48,104 nt of DNA from Bacteroides sp. (GCA_014801485.1 JAAVEC010000008.1:1-48104); one strand, 5' to 3'; positions 35,903-46,052 are shown, counted from the stretch's first letter. Translations and numbers: made by a program. Notes: generated by a model from the letters alone, not told the origin.

Positions 35903-37336
35903 TTACTGCTTGGTCACGGTTGCGGTGTAGGGGTGTGCGGAGAAGTCGACGGTGACGATGTAGTTGCCGGCTTCCGAGGTGACGATGTTGCCGCCGTTGA
36001 ACACGAGGTCGTCGGCTGTGCCGCCCCAGTTGTGGCCCCAGGCGTCGTTGGCGCGGATCTTCCATTCGCAGCCTTCGGGGAAGGCAGCCACGGGCGATGT
36101 CCACACGAGCAGATCGGCCGAAGGCTCAAGGGCGAGACTCTCGGCCCAGCCGTTGAAGCCGCCGATGATGCCCAGGGTGCTGATGTAGGTGAGGGTGAAG
36201 GCCTTGGTGCTGAAGTTGAACTCTACGTAGAAGAGACCCTTTGCGATGTCGGTCTTGATGTTGTCGCTGCCGGTGGCCACTCCGGTGTAGGAGATGGTGC
36301 CGTCTTCGGCCACGGTTTTCTCAAGCTCGCCCGACACGCCCACGTCGTGGCCGTTCCAGTCGGGATCGGGGTTGAACTTGAAGCCGTCGCCGCTCTCGAT
36401 CACCACGAGGCCGGTGTAGGTCTCGTAGTCGGTGGTGGTGAGAGTCTGGGATGCAGAGCCCACCCAGCCGCAGGAGGTGCCGGGAGTGTAGATCTGCGCA
36501 TAGGCCTGCTTGTAGTCGTAGGTGTCGGTTTCCATATTGATGGTCATGAGCACGGGTGCGCCGCTCACCACGGTGCCGGCGGGAGCTCCTTCGAGGAGGT
36601 CGCCGGTGGCGTCAGCGGCACCGGCAGGACCGTAGACCACGCCTGTGCTCGACACAATGCGCCACTTCAGGCCGGCCTGATACTCGGCATCGCTGAAGGT
36701 GGCCACCACGCTGAACTCGGGGTCGTCGTAGGGGCTGGCGGCGCTGTGGTTGAAGGGGAACGCGGCGGGAGCCGAGAAGTCGGCATCGGCCGAGAGCTCC
36801 AGGGTGTAGCCGTCGGCTATCTCCTTGGAGGCGTCGAAGGGCTTGATGGTGTAGGCGTACGGGCCGTAGTAGAAGTCGTCGCCGCCCATGTGCACGAGTG
36901 TGGTCTTATCGGTAGTGGCGTAGGCTGCGTAGCGGATATAGACCGTGGCCTCGCGCGGGTCTTTGGTGATGGAGCTGTAGAGGTTCTGCAGCTTGTCGGC
37001 GTCGGCGGTCACGTTGCCGTCGGCGTCGGTGCTCACGGGCAGGTCCATGGCGCCGGCAAAGTCTTCGCCGGTGGCCAGCTGGGCCTTGAAGCTGAGGGTG
37101 TAGCCCTCGGGGGCACCGGCGAGGGCCGAGGTGGCCAGCGTGGCAGGGGTGCCATCGGCGTTGAGCGCGGCGAGCTGGATGGTGGCGCCATTATCGGGAG
37201 TCACCGTCACGGCGTCGGTGCCGAAGGGTGCATCCTGGGGATTGGTCTGCGGCTGGCCGAAGTTCTCCTCCACCTGGTCGCAGGCGCCAAGGGCGAGGAC
37301 CAGGGCCGTGGCGCAGAAAATATGCAGTTTTTTCAT
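35903..37336 (-). CDS. SusF/SusE-like outer-membrane glycan-binding lipoprotein
   Basis: Lipobox LALGACD; FNGWAESLALEPSADLLVWTSPVAAFPEGCEWKIRANDAWGHNWGG domain; downstream of susCDE-like genes. Confidence 0.85.
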   Translation of the reverse strand: MKKLHIFCATALVLALGACDQVEENFGQPQTNPQDAPFGTDAVTVTPDNGATIQLAALNADGTPATLATSALAGAPEGYTLSFKAQLATGEDFAGAMDLPVSTDADGNVTADADKLQNLYSSITKDPREATVYIRYAAYATTDKTTLVHMGGDDFYYGPYAYTIKPFDASKEIADGYTLELSADADFSAPAAFPFNHSAASPYDDPEFSVVATFSDAEYQAGLKWRIVSSTGVVYGPAGAADATGDLLEGAPAGTVVSGAPVLMTINMETDTYDYKQAYAQIYTPGTSCGWVGSASQTLTTTDYETYTGLVVIESGDGFKFNPDPDWNGHDVGVSGELEKTVAEDGTISYTGVATGSDNIKTDIAKGLFYVEFNFSTKAFTLTYISTLGIIGGFNGWAESLALEPSADLLVWTSPVAAFPEGCEWKIRANDAWGHNWGGTADDLVFNGGNIVTSEAGNYIVTVDFSAHPYTATVTKQ

Positions 37337-37340
37337 CGGA

Positions 37341-38612
37341 TTAGTCATTGATGGTGAATGTTACGGCATTGTTGTTGGTGTCGAGGTTCACGGTGATGCT
37401 GTGGCCGCCCGCACCTGCCAGCACGAAGCAGCCTTCGCCGGTATAGGTGGGGAACGACACGCCCGGCGTGACGTCTACGTTGGCGCCGTAGGCGTCGGCC
37501 GACCATTCGGCAGCGGCCCAGCCGTTAGGGTTCTTGTAGAAGCGGCAGTAGAGCACGTCGCCGTCGGCACCGTCGTTGCCCAGGGCGGCCGGCAGCTCGA
37601 ATGTGCCGGTGTAGATGCCGGAGCCGTCAGAGTCGGCCAGTTTCCAGTCGGCGTAGGCCTCGGTGGAGGGAGTGGCCCAGTTGGCGTTGTTGCCCACCAT
37701 GTACACGTAGCTCGACACCACTACTTCGTGGGCGCCCTCGGTGATGGTGATGGTCATGTTGTTTTCCACGCTCATGTCCACCACGATGGTCATTTCGCCA
37801 CCGGGCCAGTCCACAAAGTTGAAGTTGTCTTTGGTTTCCTTGATGCCGTCGGTGAACACGCCGTCGGTGAACGAGCAGGCGATGTTGAATGCGCCGTCGC
37901 TGGCCACGGCTTCGCCGCCGTGGTTATTGGCCGGGCCGTAGGAGCAGGTGTCCCAGTTGCCGTCGAGCTCGGTGTAGAAGCGGAACAGAGCCTGGCCGGC
38001 GGGCACGTTGAACACGCCGCTGTAGATCTTGGAGCCGATGGCCTTGTCGCTTTCGTAGAGGCGCCAGTTGCGCAGCGTCTCGGTCTCGGTCATGGTCCAC
38101 TCGGAGCATGCGCCCACGAGGTAGATGTAGCCGGGAGTGGGGATGGCGAAGTAGCCCTTCACGTGCTTGAGCTCGATCCAGTTGCTCTTCACCAGGCCGG
38201 TGCCGTCGTTGAGCAGCTGGGCCACCGCGCGGATGTAGAGGGGCTGGTAGCCGGCATCGCTCCAGTCGTCGGCGCTCTCGATGCCGCGCAGCACACACAT
38301 GCCGGTGGCCACGTCGGCATCGTTGATGGTGAACGATGCGCTCTGGGGCGAGTTGGATTCCAGGTGGTAGGTGGTCTCCTTGTCCAGCGAGATTTCGGCG
38401 CTGTAGGAGGCTGCGGCGATGAAGCCGTAGTCGGGCTGCGAGCAAGTGAGGGTGATGGTGCCCTCGGGCGTCAGATCATAGTACTGCTCGGCCGTGGGGG
38501 GTGTGTTGAGCGTGAAGCTGTCGGGGGTGTTGACGACGGGAGTCTTGTCGTCCTTACAAGCCGCCAGTCCTGCTATGGCAAGTACGCTCAGAAGTATGCT
38601 AAGCTTTTTCAT
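37341..38612 (-). CDS. SusE-like outer-membrane glycan-binding lipoprotein
   Basis: Lipobox AIAGLAAC; SusE-like N-terminus; two tandem Y[IV]Y[LM]VG... binding modules. Confidence 0.85.
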   Translation of the reverse strand: MKKLSILLSVLAIAGLAACKDDKTPVVNTPDSFTLNTPPTAEQYYDLTPEGTITLTCSQPDYGFIAAASYSAEISLDKETTYHLESNSPQSASFTINDADVATGMCVLRGIESADDWSDAGYQPLYIRAVAQLLNDGTGLVKSNWIELKHVKGYFAIPTPGYIYLVGACSEWTMTETETLRNWRLYESDKAIGSKIYSGVFNVPAGQALFRFYTELDGNWDTCSYGPANNHGGEAVASDGAFNIACSFTDGVFTDGIKETKDNFNFVDWPGGEMTIVVDMSVENNMTITITEGAHEVVVSSYVYMVGNNANWATPSTEAYADWKLADSDGSGIYTGTFELPAALGNDGADGDVLYCRFYKNPNGWAAAEWSADAYGANVDVTPGVSFPTYTGEGCFVLAGAGGHSITVNLDTNNNAVTFTIND

Positions 38613-38628
38613 TTTTCGTCTATATGGA

Positions 38629-40185
38629 TTAATAGCCGGGGTTCTGGCCGATTACAGTGATATACGAGTAGGGGATGGCGAAGACGTTGCGATACTCGGG
38701 GATGGATGCACCCTCGGGCAGGCCGCCCTTCCAGCTCCAGAGGTAGCTGCTGCCGGTGAAGAGGCCGAAGCGCACGAGGTCGCTGCGGCGGGAGCCTTCC
38801 CAGTAGAGCTCACACTGGCGCTCATGGAGCACGTCGCTCAGCGAGTAGCTCGTCACGGCGGGCAGGCCGGCGCGCTCGTGCACCTTGTTGAAGTAGTTCA
38901 GGCCGTCGCAGCCGCTCACGCCGCGCTTCTCACACTCGGCCAGCATCAGATAGGTGTCGGCCAGGCGGAACACGGGATAATCGGCATCACACATGCCGCC
39001 GGTGCTGCTCACCGTGGGACCCGCGGCGGGATCGTTGTCGTAGTTGTCTTCGTTGGTGTAGCGGTACTTGATGCACACGTAGCCCTCGTGCTCATAGTCG
39101 TCGAGATTGGCCACGGAGTTGGTGAAGCCGTCGGTGTAGAAGAGGGCGCGCTTGTCGCCGGGCTCGAAGGCGTTGTAGAGCTCGGGTTTCACCTTGAGGC
39201 CGCTCCAGGGAGTGAAGCCGCAGCCCAGCTGGGCGAGCACGTCGGCGGGCATCGCGTCGCAGTAAGCACCTGCCGTGAGGTAGGTGGTGCCGCCCCAGCT
39301 CTCCATGGCGCCCACCTGCTGAGGAGCCACCCAGAGGAGCTCGCCGCCGTTGCGGGCATATTTGTCGTTGCTGCCGCAGAAGAGATATTTATACTCGGGA
39401 GCAAGCTCGAAGCCGCCCTTGAGCACTTCCTTGCAGGCCTCGGCACACTTGTCGTACATAGCCGTGCCTGTGTAGACCTCGGCGCCCAGATAGAGCTTGG
39501 CCAGCAGCATGTAGCCGGCTTCGCGGCTCACGCGGCCATAGGTCTGCTGCGCTGCGGCGGGCACGCCGGGAAGGGCGTCCACCAGGTCGGCCACGGTGGC
39601 TTCAAAGAGCTGCTTGCGGTCGTAGGTGGCAGGGATCTCGCCGGTTTCCTGCGCTTCCGTCACCCAGGGGCCAAGGCCGAAGAGGTCGATCATGTTGAAA
39701 TAAGCGTAGGCGCGGAGCACGCGGGCTTCGGCCGCGAACGCCGTCTTCTCGGCGTCGGTGAGTTTGTCGCCGGCGGTGCCCAGAAGGTTGATGAAGGTGG
39801 AAGCCTTGCGGGCAAGGTCGGCCTCGCGGGCATAGGCCAGATACACCCAGCCGTTGTTGTCGAGCCAGGTGTGCTCGAAGAGGGCGTGGTAGCCGGGGTC
39901 GTTCCATTTGTTCACGATCACGGCTTCGTCCGAGGTGAGCTCCTGGAGGTTCCAGTGGCAGCGCATATACACGCCGTCGCCGTCGTTGTAGCCGGGCCAT
40001 GAGATATTGCCCTCGTAGAGCAGCGCGCCGTAGAGGCTGCCCAGATAGCCGTACCATTCTTCGGTGGTGGAGATCTCAAGCTTTGTCTGGGGGTCGTCGG
40101 GCATCACGTCGAGGTCGCCGGCACAGGAGGAGGTGGCCAGGGCGATACCGGCGCAGGCAATAGCTGCGAATTTATATAGTTTCAT
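38629..40185 (-). CDS. RagB/SusD family nutrient-uptake outer-membrane lipoprotein
   Basis: Lipobox ALATSSCAG; AEARVLRAYAYFNMIDLFG; LAECEKRGVSGCDGLNYFNKVHERAGLP; C-terminal YSYITVIGQNPGY. Confidence 0.95.
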   Translation of the reverse strand: MKLYKFAAIACAGIALATSSCAGDLDVMPDDPQTKLEISTTEEWYGYLGSLYGALLYEGNISWPGYNDGDGVYMRCHWNLQELTSDEAVIVNKWNDPGYHALFEHTWLDNNGWVYLAYAREADLARKASTFINLLGTAGDKLTDAEKTAFAAEARVLRAYAYFNMIDLFGLGPWVTEAQETGEIPATYDRKQLFEATVADLVDALPGVPAAAQQTYGRVSREAGYMLLAKLYLGAEVYTGTAMYDKCAEACKEVLKGGFELAPEYKYLFCGSNDKYARNGGELLWVAPQQVGAMESWGGTTYLTAGAYCDAMPADVLAQLGCGFTPWSGLKVKPELYNAFEPGDKRALFYTDGFTNSVANLDDYEHEGYVCIKYRYTNEDNYDNDPAAGPTVSSTGGMCDADYPVFRLADTYLMLAECEKRGVSGCDGLNYFNKVHERAGLPAVTSYSLSDVLHERQCELYWEGSRRSDLVRFGLFTGSSYLWSWKGGLPEGASIPEYRNVFAIPYSYITVIGQNPGY

Positions 40186-40212
40186 ATTGCGTATGAGTCG
40201 TTTTTGAAGGAA

Positions 40213-43200
40213 TTAGAAAGAAGCTACGAGGCCCACGGTGTAGGTGGTGGGGCGGGGGTAGAGGCTGGAGTCGATACCGCTGCCCACTTCGGGGTCGATG
40301 CCCTTGTAGCGGGTGATCACGAAGGGGTTCTGCACGGCTCCGTAGAGACGCACGCGCAGCTTGTTGCCCAGCAGCTCGTTCCAGGTGTAGCCCAGGGTGA
40401 TGTTGTCGCAGCGCACGAAGGAGGCGTTGCGCACGAAGTAGTCGCTCAGCTGCATGGCATCGGTCTTGGTGCTCTTCCAGAGGTAGGCGTCGGTCATGAG
40501 GTTGCCCAGCGGCGCGGTGGACGTGCGCGAGATGAATGCATTGTCCACCTCGTTCTTGTTGTAGACCCAGTTGCCGATGCTGGAGCGCAGCGTGAAGCCG
40601 AAGTCCCAGTTCTTGTAGTTGAAGGTGTTCTGCCAGTTCAGGGTCACGGCAGGATCCTTCGAGTGGTAGATGTAGCGGTCGTCGCTGGTGATGGAGCCGT
40701 CACCGTTGCGGTCCACAAACACGCCCTCAAGCGGGGTGCCGTCTTCGTTGTACACCTGCTCATACACCCAGAAGGAGAATGCCGGGAAGCCTTCCTGATG
40801 CTTCTGGATATCACCGGCGGTGCCGATGTTGCCGGTGGTGGAGTCGGCGCCTTCGGCCAGGCGGGTCACCTTGTTCTTGTTCCAGGCCACGTTGAAGTTG
40901 CTGCTCCAGGTGAATTCCTTGGTCACTACGGGACGGGTCAGGAGGTTGAATTCGATACCGGTGTTCTCCAGGTCGCCCAGGTTCTGCGGGCCGCGGTTGC
41001 TCAGGTTGGAGCCCACGGGATAGGTGGCCACGGTGAGCAGGTCCTTGGTCTTGCGCTTGTACCAGTCGAAGCTACCGCTGATGCGGTTGTTGAGGAAGGC
41101 GAAGTCGAAGCCCACGTTCCAGGTGTGCGTCTCCTCCCACTTCAGGGTGGTGTTGTAGGCGCTGGGCATCACGGTGTAGTGCAGCTTGCCGTCGGGGCCG
41201 ATGTACTGCTGGTTCATGTTGGTGCTCACGTTGAACACGGGCATGTAGAAGTAGAGGTAGTCCTCGCCCAGGTCCTGCTGGCCGGTGATACCGTAGCCGG
41301 CGCGCAGCTTGAGCTCATTCATGAACGAGCGGGCGCCCTCCATGAAGCTCTCGTCAAGGAGCTTCCAGCCCAGGGCCACCGAGGGGAACGAGCCCCAGCG
41401 GGTGTCTTTGCTGAAGCGGCTGGTGCCGTCGCGGCGCACCGTCACCGTGAGCAGGTAGCGGTCGAGCAGCGAGTAGTTCACGCGGCCGAAGTAGCTCAGC
41501 AGCTGATAGGGCTTGCTGTAGTACACGGTGGGAGTGCGCTGGTAGCCGTCAAAGGCCTGGCCGGGAGCGTAGTTGGCGCTGTAGTTGTTGCCTTCGAGCT
41601 TGAAGTGCTGCCAGGAATAGCCGGCGGTCACGTCCAGCGTGGAGTTGATGGCCTTGAAGTCCTTGTTGTAGTTGAGGTAGAAGTCGAGCAGCAGGCTGTA
41701 GCGCTTCTCGTCTTCGTTGTAGCGGGTGGAATAGCCGTCGCGCACCACCACGTCGCTGCCTTCCACGTAGTGGCCGGCGCTCCAGGATGCGGGCGAGAAG
41801 GGATCGTTGTAGTTGTAGCACTTGCCGTGGCTGTAGTCGTAGGCAAGGTTCAGGTTGGCGCGCAGCTCGCGCAGGAAGGGCATGCGCAGGTCGAGCATGA
41901 GGTTGCCGATGCTCTGCCACACATCGCTCTTGCAGTGATACTGCTGCAGCTCAGCCACGGGGTTGAGGCTCTCGATGGTGTTGATGCTGGCACCGGTGTC
42001 GCCGCTCAGCAGTGCGCCGCCGCCGGCATAGCTGGTGTAGTTGAGCAGGTTGTTGCCGCCGGGCATGAAGATGGGCAGGGTGGGGTTGAAGCTCACGGCG
42101 CCGCCCAGCACGCCCTTCTCCTTCTGGTAGTGGTTCGAGATCCATGCGCCCTTTACGTTGAGGTTCACGCTCAGCAGGTCGTCAAAGAACTTGGGGGTGA
42201 GGTTGATGCCTGCAGTGGCGCGGTCCATGTCGGAGGTCTTGATCACGCCGTTGTTGCCTGTGTAGCTCACCGACACGCGGTAGGGCAGGAACCCTGCGGT
42301 GCCACCCACGCTCAGCGAGTAGTCCTGGCTCACGCTCGTGCGGAGCATCTCTTTCTGCCAGTCGGTGTTGTAGATCACGCCGTTCACGCCCAGGGCGGCT
42401 GCCTGGGTGCTCTCTGCGCCGTAGTATTCGGTCACGAAGTCGGCAAACTGTGTGCCGTTCATCATGCTCATCGTCTTGCGGGGCGTGTTGATATACATAT
42501 TGGCCGTGAAGTTCACCTGCGGCTTGCCGCTCTGGCCCTTCTTGGTGGTGATGATGATCACGCCGTTGCTCGCGCGCGAACCATATATAGCCGTTGCCGA
42601 TGCGTCCTTGAGGATGGTCATGCTCTCGATATTTTCGGGCGAGATCAGGCCCAGGGCATTGCTGGAGCCCTTCACGGTGTTGCCGTCCATCGGCACGCCG
42701 TCCACCACGATCAGAGGAGCGTTGCTGGCGGCCAGCGAAGCGCCGCCGCGGATGAGGATGCTTGCGCCGCCTGCGGGGTTGCCGCCGTCGGTGGTCACCA
42801 CCACGCCGGGGCTGGCACCCACGAGCATATCCTGGGCCGAGGTGGCCAGGCCGGCTTCGATTTCGTCGGGCTTAACCACGGCCACGGAGCCGGTGGCGTC
42901 GCTCTTCTTCACCACGCCGTAGCCCACGACCACGAGTTCGTTCATGGCCACGGAGTTGGTTTCGAGGGTCACGTCGATGTGGCTGCGACCCTGCACGGCC
43001 ACTTCCTGGGTGTTGTAGCCGATGTAGGAAAATACAAGGGTAGCGTCGGAGGGGGCGGAGATGCGATAGTTACCGTCGATATCGGTAGCTACGCCCGTCG
43101 TCTGGCCTTTCAGCGTGACGCTGGCGCCGATGGCGGGTTCACCGTCGGGCTCGTACACCGTACCCGTCACGATGACATTTTGCGCCAATGCCGGGAAAGA

Positions 43201-43266
43201 CAGGCACAGCACTGCTGCCAGCACGAGCCAAGCCTTCCGAGTCATTTGAAAACAAATGTTCTTCAT
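40213..43266 (-). CDS. SusC/RagA family TonB-linked outer-membrane receptor
   Basis: CarboxypepD_reg-like N-terminus (VTGTVYEPDGEPAIGASVTLKG), plug (ILKDASATAIYGSRASNGVIIITTKKG), 1017 aa. Confidence 0.97.
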   Translation of the reverse strand: MKNICFQMTRKAWLVLAAVLCLSFPALAQNVIVTGTVYEPDGEPAIGASVTLKGQTTGVATDIDGNYRISAPSDATLVFSYIGYNTQEVAVQGRSHIDVTLETNSVAMNELVVVGYGVVKKSDATGSVAVVKPDEIEAGLATSAQDMLVGASPGVVVTTDGGNPAGGASILIRGGASLAASNAPLIVVDGVPMDGNTVKGSSNALGLISPENIESMTILKDASATAIYGSRASNGVIIITTKKGQSGKPQVNFTANMYINTPRKTMSMMNGTQFADFVTEYYGAESTQAAALGVNGVIYNTDWQKEMLRTSVSQDYSLSVGGTAGFLPYRVSVSYTGNNGVIKTSDMDRATAGINLTPKFFDDLLSVNLNVKGAWISNHYQKEKGVLGGAVSFNPTLPIFMPGGNNLLNYTSYAGGGALLSGDTGASINTIESLNPVAELQQYHCKSDVWQSIGNLMLDLRMPFLRELRANLNLAYDYSHGKCYNYNDPFSPASWSAGHYVEGSDVVVRDGYSTRYNEDEKRYSLLLDFYLNYNKDFKAINSTLDVTAGYSWQHFKLEGNNYSANYAPGQAFDGYQRTPTVYYSKPYQLLSYFGRVNYSLLDRYLLTVTVRRDGTSRFSKDTRWGSFPSVALGWKLLDESFMEGARSFMNELKLRAGYGITGQQDLGEDYLYFYMPVFNVSTNMNQQYIGPDGKLHYTVMPSAYNTTLKWEETHTWNVGFDFAFLNNRISGSFDWYKRKTKDLLTVATYPVGSNLSNRGPQNLGDLENTGIEFNLLTRPVVTKEFTWSSNFNVAWNKNKVTRLAEGADSTTGNIGTAGDIQKHQEGFPAFSFWVYEQVYNEDGTPLEGVFVDRNGDGSITSDDRYIYHSKDPAVTLNWQNTFNYKNWDFGFTLRSSIGNWVYNKNEVDNAFISRTSTAPLGNLMTDAYLWKSTKTDAMQLSDYFVRNASFVRCDNITLGYTWNELLGNKLRVRLYGAVQNPFVITRYKGIDPEVGSGIDSSLYPRPTTYTVGLVASF

Positions 43267-43368
43267 GCAGAATTCTTTTGTAAAAAATCTAAACTTATGT
43301 ATTTAATAATCTCTATCTTCTATGCATCTGTGGCGACGTTCATGGTGCCGTCGCAATCTTTCATCTCG

Positions 43369-43376
43369 CAAATTTA
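43369..43376 (-). promoter_or_regulatory. -7 box TAAATTTG upstream of susC-like gene
   Basis: TAnnTTTG match. Confidence 0.45.
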
Positions 43377-43505
43377 ACCAAAATTTCCACTAAAGCCACT
43401 CCTTTAATGATTTTTAACTAAATTAATTGTAATGCCGCCGCTTCCGTAGCGCTCTCGGAGCGCCACGCACCACGGGCTCCGCAATATTTCAAAAAAAGAT
43501 AAAAA

Positions 43506-43540
43506 AGACACCTGCAACAAAAAATGTTGCAGGTGTCTTA
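43506..43540 (-). terminator. Strong terminator: 15-bp perfect stem, 5-nt loop
   Basis: AAGACACCTGCAACA-AAAAA-TGTTGCAGGTGTCTT; - strand followed by TTTTATCTTTTTTT. Confidence 0.85.
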
Positions 43541-43583
43541 TACGTTCCTTTGTATCTCCTGCCGCCCTGATGCGGCAATCGCG

Positions 43584-44261
43584 CTATAGCTCTTCTTCGA
43601 GGGAGTAGTTGATGAAGTCTACGAGCGGCCGGGTGGGGGCCAGCATGTCGGCGGCTTCTTCTGGCCAGGACGGCGACGAGAAGAAGGCCTGCGGCAGTTC
43701 GTGGAATTTGCCGTAGCTCTTCAGGCGCAGCAGGTCGGCATCGGGGTGGTCTTTGGGCCAGCCCTGAGGGATAGTCTTGAGTGCCGGGCCCACCCAGGAG
43801 TCGCCGTAGAGCTCGCGCAGGCCGGGCTCGGCAATGATGCCGCGAAACTCATCGATGTTGTCGACGATAGCATGGCGCATCTTGCGCAGCTGCGCTGAAT
43901 CAAGGCAATACATGCCGGCATAGAGGCCGCTCTCGCCGGGGCGAGAGTCGAGCTGGAGATAGTAGCCGGCGCCGGCGTCGCGCACGGGCGAGGGGCTGAA
44001 CGACGCTGCAAACCACTGCTTGTAGGGCGACTTGTCGGGGCTGAAGCGCGTGTCGCGGTTGATGCGGTAGGATGATGCGCGCGCGTCGCGCACCGCCACC
44101 TCGGGATGGTGCGTGGCCAGGCGCGCTATCAGGCGGTCCACCTCGTCGAACCACTGCCGGCGTGCGGCTTCGTATTCGTCGCGGTGGGCGTTGAACCAGG
44201 CGCGGTCGTTGTTCTGCCCCAGCCGGCGCAGAAAGCTCAGTGCAGGGTGTAGCTTTTTCAT
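43584..44261 (-). CDS. DUF2461 domain-containing protein
   Basis: LSFLRRLGQNNDRAWFNAHRDEYEAARRQW, YRINRDTRFSPDKSPYKQWFAASF, GYYLQLDSRPGESGLYAGMY. Confidence 0.9.
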   Translation of the reverse strand: MKKLHPALSFLRRLGQNNDRAWFNAHRDEYEAARRQWFDEVDRLIARLATHHPEVAVRDARASSYRINRDTRFSPDKSPYKQWFAASFSPSPVRDAGAGYYLQLDSRPGESGLYAGMYCLDSAQLRKMRHAIVDNIDEFRGIIAEPGLRELYGDSWVGPALKTIPQGWPKDHPDADLLRLKSYGKFHELPQAFFSSPSWPEEAADMLAPTRPLVDFINYSLEEEL

Positions 44262-44599
44262 AATTCTTCCCATTCGGCGTCTTCCACCTGCGATTCCATC
44301 GCCACGCGGGTGGTGGTGCCTCGCGCATCGTCGGCGGTGCTTTCGGATGCGGTGTAGACGCGCATTTCTTCAAAGGCCACGTATTCGCCCACGTCGCGGC
44401 CTATCTTTTTCTTGCGCGTTTTGTGGCCGGAGGCGGCTTGCTCCTGCTGTTGCTGCCGGGCGCGGAATGCTTCGCCGAAGGCCTCGGCCTGGCGCATCTG
44501 CTTGCGCAGCATGCTGTATTGGCGCCACACCGCCCAGGCCACGCGGCCCAGAGGCAAGAGCACGAAGAAGAATATGAGGAGGAAAATCAGTGTAGTCAT
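44258..44599 (-). CDS. DUF4834 family protein
   Basis: N-terminal TM, GRDVGEYVAFEEM motif, 4-bp overlap with the downstream gene. Confidence 0.7.
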   Translation of the reverse strand: MTTLIFLLIFFFVLLPLGRVAWAVWRQYSMLRKQMRQAEAFGEAFRARQQQQEQAASGHKTRKKKIGRDVGEYVAFEEMRVYTASESTADDARGTTTRVAMESQVEDAEWEEL

Positions 44600-44646
44600 A
44601 GAATCAGCTTGTTGAAGAGAGAATCACGAGGGCGCGACGGGGGCCG

Positions 44647-45354
44647 TCAGGCGTCCTTGCTGCTGCGGCTCAGCATCGAGAGCAGCAGATACAGCACTAT
44701 CGTCCACGCCAGGCCGCTCACGCCGCATAGCACCACAAAGGCCACGGCGGCCACGATGATGACGTAGCGCACGAAATTGTCGCGCAGCCCGAAGGTCTTG
44801 AACTTGAGCGAAAACATGCGCAGGCCGCACACCATGCTGAGCGATACCAGGGCGATGAGCACCACCATCACGCCCGTGCCGGGATAGCCGAAGCGCTCGA
44901 TCCAGCCACACATGCCTATCCAGAAGATGGCGTTGGCCGGGATGGGCAGTCCGCGGAAGGTGGTAGACTGCGTGGTGTCGATGTTGAAGCGCGCCAGCCG
45001 CAGGGCGCCCATCATGGGGATGAACAGAGCGGCATAGCACAGGGCCGGGTGGGCCGAGTGGCCCAGCATCACGTTGAGGACCATCATGGCGGGCGCCACG
45101 CCGAAGCTCACGAGGTCGCTCAGCGAATCGAGCTCCGCGCCCAGCGGCGAGTAGGCATGGAGGGCGCGGGCGGCTGCGCCGTCGCAGAAGTCAAATACGG
45201 CCGCGGCTCCTATCATTATATAGGCCCATTCAAGGCCCGTGAGGGAGCCTGTCTGCACGTTGTGCCGGAATGCGAAAATAATGGCCACGCAGCCGCTCAG
45301 CAGGTTGAGCAGGGTGATGGTATTGGGGATGCAGTTGATTATTCTACGTATCAT
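44647..45354 (-). CDS. pssA: CDP-diacylglycerol--serine O-phosphatidyltransferase
   Basis: IPNTITLLNLLSGCVAIIFAF; DFCDGAAARALHAYSPLGAELDSLSDLVSFG (CDP-alcohol phosphotransferase motif); overlaps psd. Confidence 0.95.
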   Translation of the reverse strand: MIRRIINCIPNTITLLNLLSGCVAIIFAFRHNVQTGSLTGLEWAYIMIGAAAVFDFCDGAAARALHAYSPLGAELDSLSDLVSFGVAPAMMVLNVMLGHSAHPALCYAALFIPMMGALRLARFNIDTTQSTTFRGLPIPANAIFWIGMCGWIERFGYPGTGVMVVLIALVSLSMVCGLRMFSLKFKTFGLRDNFVRYVIIVAAVAFVVLCGVSGLAWTIVLYLLLSMLSRSSKDA

Positions 45355-46025
45355 TTGTTGCCGGGATTGAGCTTGGCCACCTGGGTCACGCCTCCGGTGG
45401 TGTGGTCGCCCAGCTTGACCATGATATCGGTGCCCACGGGCACGAAAATGTCTACGCGCGAGCCGAACTTGATGAAGCCCAGGTGGTCGTCTATGCAGGC
45501 TTCGATGCCCGGCTGGGCGTAGGTCACGATGCGGCGCGCCACGGCGCCTGCAATCTGGCGCACCACCACCAGCTGGCCCTCGGGCGTGCGAATCACCACG
45601 GTGGAGCGTTCGTTGTCGGTGCTCGATTTGGGCAGCCACGCAGCCTGGAAGCGGCCTTTGTGGTGGCAGGTGTGGATCACCTCGCCGTTGACGGGAAACC
45701 AGTTGGCGTGCACGTTGAAGAGGTGCATAAACACGGATATCTGCACGGCAGGGCCATGCAGGTATTCGTCCTCGAAGGTCTCTTCGAGAGCCACCACTTT
45801 GCCGTCGGCACTGGCCACGACGGCATTCACGGGGTTGCCGTGGAAGGTGCGGCGCGGCGAGCGGAAGAAATTCACGGCGATGAGATATACCACGATGCTC
45901 ACGGCGCTCACGGTGGTGGCCACAGCCTTGTCGCCCCACACCCACAGGGGGATGTTGATGGCGAGCAGCACGATGAGTGCCACTATAAGAATGTTGACGC
46001 CTTCATGGTGTAGTTTTACTCTCAT
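45351..46025 (-). CDS. psd: Phosphatidylserine decarboxylase family protein
   Basis: FFRSPRR, VFMHLFNVHANWFPVNG, GFIKFGSRVDIFVPVG (GS cleavage site). Confidence 0.95.
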   Translation of the reverse strand: MRVKLHHEGVNILIVALIVLLAINIPLWVWGDKAVATTVSAVSIVVYLIAVNFFRSPRRTFHGNPVNAVVASADGKVVALEETFEDEYLHGPAVQISVFMHLFNVHANWFPVNGEVIHTCHHKGRFQAAWLPKSSTDNERSTVVIRTPEGQLVVVRQIAGAVARRIVTYAQPGIEACIDDHLGFIKFGSRVDIFVPVGTDIMVKLGDHTTGGVTQVAKLNPGNK

Positions 46026-46052
46026 AGCCGTTTTTCTGTTGCTTTTGAAATG

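Noticed and set aside
40204-43377. 1057-aa + strand ORF opposite the SusC-like gene, and other long antisense ORFs (e.g. 5956-8277 -, 4225-5934 -, 35807-37351 +)
   Set aside because: Shadow ORFs of high-GC genes; translations are low-complexity (His/Gly/Ala/Val-rich) and the opposite strand has clear family motifs.
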